Position numbers and translations under genes: made by a program. A stretch of DNA of 64,000 nt from assembly GCA_963835825.1 (NCBI GenBank), contig CAWIGZ010000008.1, positions 1 through 64,000 on the forward strand, read 5' to 3'. The stretch comes from JADGRB01 sp963835825 (lineage in GTDB: Bacteria > Myxococcota_A > Polyangia > Fen-1088). This document shows, piece after piece, positions 45,686-52,865 of the stretch (the stretch's first letter is position 1; every line of letters begins with the position of its first letter). Under the pieces are notes generated by a model. It was not told the origin of the DNA, made no database searches, and was given only the letters and a program-made list of their open reading frames with translations.

Positions 45686-47521
45686 TCAGCGCGAGAAGAA
45701 TTTCTTCGGCGGGGGCGGCGCCGGCCTCGGTGCGGCGGGCGCGGGCTTCCTCGGCTCGGGGAGTCGCTTGAGGCTCACCCGAAACGTTTGCGGCCCCTGC
45801 CCCTCGGGCCTGTAGTGGCGGGTGACCGAGGCGTAGCCCGGTCGGCTGAAGGTCAGGTCATAGCTATTTCCGGGCCGCAACTTGAGCGTGAGCGGCGTCG
45901 TGCCGAACTGGTGCCGGCCCGTCGCCACATGTGAGCCCTCCGGATCGCTCTTGATCACGACGGGGATCTGCGGCGCCTTTTCCTTGGCCGCCCGGTGCGA
46001 ACCGTTCTCGGCGGCGGGCGCGCCCGGCTGATCATCGCCCGGCGGGGGCGGCGCTTCTTCATTTTCGGCGGTGGGTAGGCTGGCGCCGTTGACTCCGCCG
46101 GCGCCCGCCGGCTCGGGCCTCGCAGCGGCGGCCTCCGACGGCGTGGGTGCCGACGCGGCCTGCGCGCCGGCCGGCGGCGCGGCGGCGGCAAGCGCAGGAG
46201 CATTCACGGCCAGCGTCGGCTTCGCGGTCGACGCGGTCGGAGTGGGGGTGGCGGGGTCGGCCTCGCCCGCCGTGACCGGCGTCGTCGTCTTCCCCGGGTG
46301 GTGGCCGCTCAGCACCCGCGCCCAGACCACCGCTCCGAGCAGGAGCAGGGTGCCCGCGCCGGCGATCCGCACGGCCGGCCTTCGGTGCCAGGCCCGGTCC
46401 GGGGCGGCGAACTGCGGCGGATGCGTCATCACCTCGGTCGCGGACGGCGGGGGCGGCGGCGGTCGATCCGACGCGCGGACCTCCTCGGCGTCGTCGAGGG
46501 TCAACACCAGCCCCGATTCCTGGCCCGAGCCTGCCCGCAGCGGGCCGACCGTCGAGCGCGACGCCGGCGGCTCGGGCGGCGCCTCGCGCGTCAACGTCGG
46601 CACGCCGTCCTTGGCGCTGAGATCGGCCAGCCAGCGCTGCAGCTCGGTCTGTCCGACCGGACGAAACGCCACGCGCATGACCTGCTCGACGTCGACCAGC
46701 ATCTCTTCCGCCTTTTGATAGCGGGCGTCGGCGGTCCTTCCCATCGCCTTGCGAATGACCCGGTAGAGCTCGGGGTTGAGGCCGGGGCGCGCGGTCTCGG
46801 GCGGCAGGAAGTCGCCGTTCTTGACCAGCATCAGCGTCTCGTAGTCAGTCGGCGCGTCGAACGGGTGGCGCCTGGTGATCATCGCGTACAGCATCGTTCC
46901 GACGGAGAAGAGGTCGGAGCGCCCGTCGAGCGTGCCGCCGGCGGCCTGCTCCGGCGACATGAAGGCCACCTTCCCCTTGATGAGGTTGCCCAGGCTCTTT
47001 TCGGTCTTGTTTTGCGCCTTGGCGATCCCGAAGTCGGTCAGCTTGACCTCTCCCTCGGCGCTCATCATCACGTTGTGCGGGCTCACGTCGCGGTGGACGA
47101 TGCCCATCGGCTTGCCGTCGCCGCGCTTCTTGGCGTGCGCATAGGCGAGCGCCCGACAGATCTCGGCGGTGACGTAAAGCGCGAGCGCCGGCGGGATGGG
47201 AACGCCGGCCGCCTTCGAGCGCTTGAGGATGCGATCGAGCGTCCAGCCGTCGACCAGCTCCAGCGCCAGGAAATAGCGCCCCTCGGATTCGCCGAGGTCG
47301 AGCACCTGCACGATGTTGCTGTGGTTGAGCGACATCGCCACGTGCGCCTCGTCGACCAGCATGTGGCGAAACTGCGGATCGGCGTAGAACGTGGTGAAGA
47401 TCCGCTTCAGCACCACGGTCTTTTCGAACCCCTGCGCGCCGTGCTGCTTGGCCAGAAAGATCTCGGCCGTGCCGCCGTCGGTGATCTTGCGCAGGATGGT
47501 GTAGCGGGACTGGAGGCTCAT
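45686..47521 (-). CDS. Ser/Thr protein kinase with PEGA domain
   Basis: A 611-residue membrane-spanning Hanks-type kinase. The kinase domain (about 7-280) has a glycine-poor loop (ITDGGTAEIFLAK), Lys39 in VVLKRI, HRDVSPHN at 143-150 and DFG at 163-165, then MSPEQAAGG. A Pro-rich segment leads to one transmembrane helix (AGAGTLLLLGAVVWARVL) and an Ala/Pro-rich exterior with a PEGA-like C terminus (VVIKSDPEGSHVATGRHQFG, YDLTFSRPGYASV). ATG 47521 fits the family; the upstream frame is spurious. It is divergent from a receiver-domain gene. Confidence 0.93.
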   Translation of the reverse strand: MSLQSRYTILRKITDGGTAEIFLAKQHGAQGFEKTVVLKRIFTTFYADPQFRHMLVDEAHVAMSLNHSNIVQVLDLGESEGRYFLALELVDGWTLDRILKRSKAAGVPIPPALALYVTAEICRALAYAHAKKRGDGKPMGIVHRDVSPHNVMMSAEGEVKLTDFGIAKAQNKTEKSLGNLIKGKVAFMSPEQAAGGTLDGRSDLFSVGTMLYAMITRRHPFDAPTDYETLMLVKNGDFLPPETARPGLNPELYRVIRKAMGRTADARYQKAEEMLVDVEQVMRVAFRPVGQTELQRWLADLSAKDGVPTLTREAPPEPPASRSTVGPLRAGSGQESGLVLTLDDAEEVRASDRPPPPPPSATEVMTHPPQFAAPDRAWHRRPAVRIAGAGTLLLLGAVVWARVLSGHHPGKTTTPVTAGEADPATPTPTASTAKPTLAVNAPALAAAAPPAGAQAASAPTPSEAAAARPEPAGAGGVNGASLPTAENEEAPPPPGDDQPGAPAAENGSHRAAKEKAPQIPVVIKSDPEGSHVATGRHQFGTTPLTLKLRPGNSYDLTFSRPGYASVTRHYRPEGQGPQTFRVSLKRLPEPRKPAPAAPRPAPPPPKKFFSR

Positions 47522-47611
47522 CGGGGCGGTCCGGCCGCTCAAATTACCACGCCGGGCACCTCTTGATGCCGGAGATCCACTCGCCAGATTTTCTGGATGG
47601 CGGGGGAGATC

Positions 47612-48010
47612 ATGAAACCTGCGGCGACGAAAACCGTGTTGCTGGTCGAGGACGACGCCGACATCAGAGACTCCCTTCAAGACATCCTCGAGGACGAGGG
47701 CTTCGACGTGATCCCGGCCGCCAACGGCAAGCAGGCGATCGACTTCCTGACGCTCAACGACCCGATCGGCGCCGACCTGGTGATTCTGGATCTGCTGATG
47801 CCGATGGTCTCCGGGTGGGAGGTGCTCGAGCGCATGTCCTCCGACCCGCGGCTGAGCGACATTCCCGTGTTGGTGTTGAGCGCCGCGGCGGCGCCGATGC
47901 CGGCCCGGGCGCAGGGGTTCGTCCGCAAGCCGTTCTCGCTGGAGGCGTTCGTCTCCAAGGTCCACGGCGTGGTGGATCAACCGAGCGGCGCGGCGGACGA
48001 GCTGAGCTGA
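47612..48010 (+). CDS. Single-domain response regulator
   Basis: A 132-residue receiver: TVLLVEDDADIRDSLQDILE, phospho-acceptor Asp in LVILDLLMPMVSGWEVL, Ser in VLVLSA and Lys in FVRKPF. No output domain. GGGGGAG before ATG 47612 is a good ribosome binding site. It lies between the divergent PEGA kinase and the lar operon; possible partners include the CA-less sensor encoded at 50192. Confidence 0.9.
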   Translation: MKPAATKTVLLVEDDADIRDSLQDILEDEGFDVIPAANGKQAIDFLTLNDPIGADLVILDLLMPMVSGWEVLERMSSDPRLSDIPVLVLSAAAAPMPARAQGFVRKPFSLEAFVSKVHGVVDQPSGAADELS

Positions 48011-48098
48011 GGATTGACGCCGCCGCCCGCGACGGCGCTTCAGGTCGGCCTCGCAGCCGTCGGCGCGCGCCGTTTCAGGTGTTATGGTTGGGACCGGC

Positions 48099-48881
48099 AT
48101 GGACCCCCGACGTCTGCGCGCGTTGATCGAGGCCGCCGTCGCGGGGCGCGCCACCGTCGAGGAGACGGCGCGGGCGCTCGGCGAGCTGCCGTTCCGCGAC
48201 CTCGAGTTCGCGCACGTCGACACCCACCGGCACCTGCGGACGGGCTTTCCGGAGGTCGTGCTCGGCGAGGGGAAGACGCCCGCCCAGATCGCGGCGATCC
48301 TCAATGTGCTCCGGACGGGCCATGAAGAGGGCGGCGCGCGCGTTCCTGTGTTCGCCACCCGGGTCTCGGCGGAGGCGGCGCCGGCCGTCCTGGAGGCGGT
48401 GCCGGGCGCGCGCTACCTGCCGGTCCCCCGCGCGGTCGTGGTGGGCGAGACGCCCGCGCCGGAGCTCGGCCGCGGCCTCATCGCCGTGGTCAGCGCCGGG
48501 ACCTCCGACGTCCCGGTGGCCGAGGAGGCCGCGCTGACCGCCGAGCTGGCAGCCAACCGGGTGGAGCGCATCTACGACGTCGGCGTGGCCGGGCTGCACA
48601 GGTTGCTCGCCCACCGCGAGACGCTCGCCGCCGCCGAGATCCTCATCGTCGTGGCGGGGATGGAAGGGGCGCTGCCGAGCGTGGTCGCCGGCCTCTACGC
48701 GCGCCCGGTCATCGCGGTGCCGACCAGCGTCGGCTACGGCGCCAGCTTCGGTGGCGTCGCGGCGCTCCTGGGGATGCTGAACTCCTGCGCGTCGGGCGTC
48801 GCGGTGGTGAACATCGACAACGGATTCGGGGCCGGGCGAATGGCGTCGATGCTCAACCGGGACCGGACGCCGGCGCCGTGA
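48099..48881 (+). CDS. larB: Pyridinium-3,5-biscarboxylate mononucleotide synthase
   Basis: LarB carboxylates and hydrolyses nicotinate adenine dinucleotide in synthesis of the nickel-pincer cofactor. The fold is related to AIR carboxylase PurE. Visible motifs: FAHVDTHRHLRTGFPEVVLG, GKTPAQIAAI, AVVSAGTSDVPVAEEAALTA, YDVGVAGLHRLLAH, VVAGMEGALPSVVAGL, IAVPTSVGYGASFGGVAALL and LNSCASGVAVVNIDNGFGAG. ATG 48099 is chosen, with 48084 possible. It overlaps larC by four bases (GTGA). LarE and the client racemase LarA are not in the window. Confidence 0.95.
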   Translation: MDPRRLRALIEAAVAGRATVEETARALGELPFRDLEFAHVDTHRHLRTGFPEVVLGEGKTPAQIAAILNVLRTGHEEGGARVPVFATRVSAEAAPAVLEAVPGARYLPVPRAVVVGETPAPELGRGLIAVVSAGTSDVPVAEEAALTAELAANRVERIYDVGVAGLHRLLAHRETLAAAEILIVVAGMEGALPSVVAGLYARPVIAVPTSVGYGASFGGVAALLGMLNSCASGVAVVNIDNGFGAGRMASMLNRDRTPAP

Positions 48882-50195
48882 GCGCCCGCGGCCTGCACCT
48901 GCACTTCGAGCCGACCGCGGGGATCGCGGGGGACATGGCGGTGGCGGCGCTCGTCGACGTCGGGGTCCCGGCCGCCGTCGTCCGGGGCGCGATCGAGGCC
49001 ATGGGCGTGCGCGGCTTGCGGGTCGCGTTCGGGCGTCGCACCCGCGGCGCCTTCGTCGGGCGCAGCTTCGACGTGACCTGGCCCGGCCGAACGCCCGCCA
49101 AGCGCCCGCACGATGACCCCGCGCATACGCATCCGCACCGGGGCGCCGCGCACGACCACGACCACCACCGCGGCAAGGCGCACGCGCACGATCACCGCGA
49201 CTACGCCGAGGTGAAGCGGCTGCTCAAACGCGCGCGGCTCGACGCCGACGCCCGCGCGCTGGCGGGCGACATCTTCGAGCGCATCGCCGAGGTCGAGGCC
49301 GAGCTGCATGGGACCCGCGTCGAGCCGGGTGGCGTTCCACGAGGTGGGCGCCTACGACTCGATCGCCGACGTCGTCGGTGTCGCGGCGGCGATCGCGCAT
49401 CTGGCGCCGGCTTCGATCGGCTCCCTGCCGCCGGTGGTCGGAACGGGTGTCGTGCAGACGGCGCACGGCCCGGTGCCGGTGCCGGCGCCGGCCACGGCGG
49501 CGCTGCTGGCGGGGGGCGACATCCCGATGGTGCCCGAGGGGGTGGGCGAGCTGACCACGCCGACGGGCGCCGCGATCCTGGCCGCCGTCGTCGATCGGTT
49601 CGGGCCGCTGCCCCCGATGCGTCCGCGCGCGATCGGCTATGGCGCAGGGACGCGCGAGCTCGACGATCGACCGAACGTGCTGCGCGTGACCCTCGGCGAG
49701 CCGATCGGCGCCGGGGACGCGCCGGCGGCTCCCGCGGTGGTGCTGGTCGAGGCGAACGTCGACGACATGAGCCCGCAGCTGGTCGGGCCGCTCTACGACG
49801 CGCTCTTCGCGGCCGGCGCGGTCGACGTCTGGTCGGCGCCGATCTTGATGAAGAAGGGGCGTCCGGCGCTTCAGCTCTCGGCCCTGACGCCGCCCGGGGC
49901 GCTGGCCGCCGTGGAGCGGGCCTTCTTCGCGCACTCGACGACGCTGGGCGTGCGTCGCCGGGCGCTCGAGCGCGTCGTGCTGGCCCGCTCGTTCGCGACG
50001 GTCGCCACACCGTACGGGAAGGTGCGGATCAAGCTCGGAGCGCTCGACGGTGAGATCCTGGGCGCGCAGCCAGAGTTCGAGGATTGCCGGCGGCTGGCGA
50101 CGCGTGCCCGGATTCCCGTGCGCGAGGTGCTGGCCGCCGCCGCCGCCGCCGCGCGGGCGCTGCTTCCGGGGCGACCGCGGAGGCCGCGATCGTGA
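48878..50195 (+). CDS. larC: Pyridinium-3,5-bisthiocarboxylate mononucleotide nickel insertion protein, one frameshift
   Basis: LarC inserts nickel into the pincer cofactor using CTP. N-terminal LHFEPTAGIAGDMAVAALVD is typical, followed by a His-rich segment (HTHPHRGAAHDHDHHRGKAH) that could bind nickel. The frame shifts near 49328: removing one G from GAGCCGGGTGGCG joins HGTRVEP to VAFHEVGAYDSIADVVGVAA. Later come SIGSLPPVVGTG, PVPVPAPATAALLAGGDIPM, GELTTPTGAAIL and VEANVDDMSPQLVGPLYDAL. The break is at about residue 150, not at the C1/C2 junction where Lactobacillus uses programmed frameshifting. GTG 48878 overlaps larB. Confidence 0.9.
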
Positions 50196-51835
50196 GCGAC
50201 GACGCCGGGCGCCCGGCGCTCGACGGCCTCGCCCAGGCGGCGCAGGTGCTGGCGGTCGGCACCGGCGAGAGTCAGCTGCACGCCGCGACGGAGCACATCG
50301 CGCGCGCTCTGGGCGCGACGTCGGTCAGCCTCCTGGCCGTGCTCGCCGATCCCGCGGCGGCCTATCTGGTGGCCGACAGCGGTGAGGTGGAGATCGGCCG
50401 CGTCCGGCTCCCGTTCGATCAGCATCCCCATCTCCGCCGCGCGATCGAGGCCGGCGAGGTGACCATCGTGGGTGGCGGTGAAGCGTCGGCGGCGCTGGGG
50501 GTGGCGGGCGCGGCCGACGCCAGCGCCGTCTTCCCCGTCCTCGTCGGCCGCAAGGCGGCCGGCGCTCTCGTCGCCCGGTTCGACGGCGCCCAGGCGGCGG
50601 GGCTCGCCGAGAGGTCGGTCGGGCTCGGGCGGGTCGCCGCGTCGCTGTTCGGCATCGTTCTGCGCGGCGCCAAGGCGCTCGAACCCCTGCGGGAGCGCAC
50701 CAGGCGCGTCACGCTGCCCGATGTCCGCGAGGAGCGGCGGGTGCGCGCCATCGAGCGCTACCGCGCCTTCATCGACAGCGCCTCCGACGGGATCGTCGTC
50801 GTCGACGGCGCGGGCGTGGTCCTCTACATGAACCGCGCCGCCGAGGAGGTGACCGGTTACGCCCGCGACGGCCTGGCCGGCAAGCCGATCGTCCAGATCG
50901 TCCCCGAGCCGTTTCGCGCCGGGCTCGAGCACCGCATCGCCCGGGCGATCGCCGCCGAACCGGTCGACAACTTCGATCTCGATCTGGTGACCACCTCGGG
51001 CGATCGGATCACCGTGTCGGTCGCGTCGATCGCCATCCTCTCCGAGCACGAGGCGGCGATCTTCTCGTTCCGCGACGTGACGCTGGCCCGCGAGCTCGAG
51101 CGCGAGCTGCGCCGGACCAGCGAGTTCTTGAAGCGCATCTTGAACTCGGTCGTCGACGGGGTGATCGCCGCGAACATGCGGGGAACCATCGTCCTTTTCA
51201 ACCAAGGGGCCGAGCGGATCTGCGGCTACCGGGCCAGCGAGGTGATCGGCAAGATGTCGGTCCGGCGGGTCTATCCAGAGGGCGTCGCCGACGAGGTCAT
51301 GCGCCTCATTCGCTCCGCCGAGCACGGCGGCGGCGGGCGGCTCGAACCGGTGCGGCGGGATCTCCTCACTGCCTCGGGCGAGCGGGTCCCGGTCTCCATC
51401 TCGGCGGCGCTCGTTCTCGACGACGAGGGGCGCGAGATCGCCACCGTCGGGATCTTCTCCGATCAGCGCGAGCGGCTCCGCATGGAGGAGCGGCTGGCCT
51501 CGGCGCAGGAGAAGCTGGCCGTCTCGGAGAAGCAGGCGGTCGCGGTCGAGCTGGCGGGCGCGGCGGCGCACGAGCTGAACCAGCCGCTGACCTCGGTCAT
51601 GGGTTATGCCCAGGTGCTGCTGCGCAAGCTCGGACCGGACGACGCGCACCTGCCGATCGTGCGGACCATCCTCGAGGAGGCCGACCGGATGGCCGAGATC
51701 GTGCGCAAGCTCGGCAGCCTGGCCCGTTACGAGACCAAGAGCTACGTGGGGGGCGCCCAGATCATCGACCTCGACCGGTCGGCGGAGGAAAGCTTCCCCG
51801 CCACGGGCGAAACCGGTAAGAAAGAAGCGACATGA
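50192..51835 (+). CDS. GAF-PAS-PAS sensor with HisKA domain but no ATPase domain
   Basis: A 547-residue soluble sensor. GAF-like residues span about 10-165; two PAS domains follow (IDSASDGIVVVDGAGVVLYM; LNSVVDGVIAANMRGTIVLF). A HisKA phospho-acceptor helix has the H-box AAHELNQPLTSVMGYAQVLL with His460. The N, G1 and G2 boxes of a HATPase domain are absent: the protein ends ~85 residues after the His, in the same frame, with GETGKKEAT. GTG 50192 overlaps the larC stop. It may need a partner kinase in trans or act as a phosphotransfer/dimer scaffold. The next gene overlaps its stop. Confidence 0.85.
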   Translation: MSDDAGRPALDGLAQAAQVLAVGTGESQLHAATEHIARALGATSVSLLAVLADPAAAYLVADSGEVEIGRVRLPFDQHPHLRRAIEAGEVTIVGGGEASAALGVAGAADASAVFPVLVGRKAAGALVARFDGAQAAGLAERSVGLGRVAASLFGIVLRGAKALEPLRERTRRVTLPDVREERRVRAIERYRAFIDSASDGIVVVDGAGVVLYMNRAAEEVTGYARDGLAGKPIVQIVPEPFRAGLEHRIARAIAAEPVDNFDLDLVTTSGDRITVSVASIAILSEHEAAIFSFRDVTLARELERELRRTSEFLKRILNSVVDGVIAANMRGTIVLFNQGAERICGYRASEVIGKMSVRRVYPEGVADEVMRLIRSAEHGGGGRLEPVRRDLLTASGERVPVSISAALVLDDEGREIATVGIFSDQRERLRMEERLASAQEKLAVSEKQAVAVELAGAAAHELNQPLTSVMGYAQVLLRKLGPDDAHLPIVRTILEEADRMAEIVRKLGSLARYETKSYVGGAQIIDLDRSAEESFPATGETGKKEAT

Positions 51836-52242
51836 AGCCTGAGCAGATCATCGAAACGCTGGAACAGGCCGCCAAGCAGATGGGGGTCCAGGTTCGCTAC
51901 GAGACGATGACCGGCGAGGTCTCGGGTGGCGGCGGGCTCTGCAAGGTCAAAGGGCAGTGGTGCGTCATCATCGATCGCAAGGTCGCGCCCTCCGAGCGCG
52001 CGGCCACGCTGACCGAGGCGCTCGCCCAGCTCGACACCGACGGCGTCTTCCTGCCACCCGAGGTCCGCGACGCCCTGACCGCCGCCCGCGCCGCCCGCCC
52101 GGCTCCCCCAGCCCGCCGCCGGCTAGAGCCGGCGAACCCGCCGCGCCTCGCGACTCTGATTTGCTGCGCTCGGTTCCAGCGGGGGCGGGCGGGGCCGGGG
52201 AGCTCCTCGGCCTACGCACCCTCGACTTTCGCTCCGCTTTAA
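51832..52242 (+). CDS. Conserved-looking small protein running into repeat DNA
   Basis: ATG 51832 overlaps the sensor stop (ATGA). The first ~82 residues look like a compact alpha/beta protein (MKPEQIIETLEQAAKQMGVQ; LCKVKGQWCVIIDRKVAPSE; VFLPPEVRDAL). From about residue 85 the sequence becomes Pro/Arg-rich, and the last ~30 codons lie inside the inverted-repeat block, so the native C terminus may have been displaced by repeat insertion. No family was recognised. A CxxxxxxxxC pair (LCKVKGQWC) is notable. Co-translation suggests a role with the CA-less sensor. Confidence 0.65.
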   Translation: MKPEQIIETLEQAAKQMGVQVRYETMTGEVSGGGGLCKVKGQWCVIIDRKVAPSERAATLTEALAQLDTDGVFLPPEVRDALTAARAARPAPPARRRLEPANPPRLATLICCARFQRGRAGPGSSSAYAPSTFAPL

Positions 52243-52305
52243 CTCTTCGGCGGGGGCGAGGGGGACGGGTATTCGGTCGGCCTACGCACCCGAGGGGTTG
52301 GAATC

Positions 52306-52333
52306 GGCAGGCGGAACAACAGAGCCGCCTGCC
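52306..52333. repeat. Hairpin C (left copy)
   Basis: GGCAGGCGG (52306-52314) pairs perfectly with CCGCCTGCC (52325-52333) over the loop AACAACAGAG. The right copy at 52607-52634 carries the reverse-complement loop and compensated stem changes. Confidence 0.85.
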
Positions 52334-52606
52334 TCAGCTCCGGCCGACCGAACACCCGTCCCCCTCGCTCCTCGAAGAGCGGCGCTCCGCTCCCCACGCA
52401 GGTTGCCTGCATAGATTCATGCGCGGAAACCGGGTGCACTCGGGGGCCGAACCAACGGAGCGAGATGAACGCCCACTCGGGGGGGGCATGGCTGCACTCG
52501 GAGCCGCGTGCCGCCGGGGGGGGAGGGTGCATGCGAGGCCCTGGTCAGCGGAGCGAGGTGGAACGCGAGTGCGGGCGGGGCCGGGGGGCTCCTCGGCCGA
52601 AGCTGA

Positions 52607-52634
52607 GTCGGGCGGCTCTGTTGTTCCGCCCGAC
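52607..52634. repeat. Hairpin C' (right copy, compensatory stem changes)
   Basis: GTCGGGCGG (52607-52615) pairs perfectly with CCGCCCGAC (52626-52634) over the loop CTCTGTTGTT, the reverse complement of the left loop. Two stem pairs differ from the left copy, and both changes preserve base pairing, so the stem itself appears to be maintained. Confidence 0.85.
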
Positions 52635-52865
52635 GATTCCAACCCCTCGGGTGCGTAGGCCGAGGAGCTCCCCGGCCCCGCCCGCCCCCGCTGGAACCGA
52701 GCGCAGCGATCACACGGCTTCCAACCCCTCGGGTGCGTAGGCCGACCGAATACCCGTCTCCCTCGCCCCCGCCGAAGAGTTAAGCGGAGCGGACCAACCG
52801 CGTCGGCTACGCCGAAGTGTTGAGCGAAGTGAGAGAGCGGAGCGAGCGAGCGGTTAGGGCGACCG

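Larger units (their letters stand above)
52163..52790. repeat. Interleaved long inverted repeats (block of three arm pairs)
   Basis: A gene-poor block with three arm pairs. A: 52163-52221 and 52649-52707, 59 bases, perfectly complementary. B: 52231-52302 and 52720-52790, about 71 bases with one mismatch and a one-base length difference. C: about 52300-52350 and 52598-52648, imperfect, each containing a hairpin. Order is A B C ... C' A' B', so A and B cross rather than nest. The motif CCTACGCACCC and its complement GGGTGCGTAGG occur four times and join the modules. No transposase or terminal duplication was found. Confidence 0.9.

Noticed and set aside
45686..48358. 890-residue version of the PEGA kinase extending to 48358
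   Set aside because: The kinase domain starts right after ATG 47521, and the extension lies antisense to a receiver gene and larB.
49300..49340. Programmed ribosomal frameshift in larC, as known for Lactobacillus larC1/larC2
   Set aside because: The break is near residue 150 rather than at the C1/C2 junction, no slippery heptamer is evident, and many other genes here have similar single-base breaks at G/C runs.
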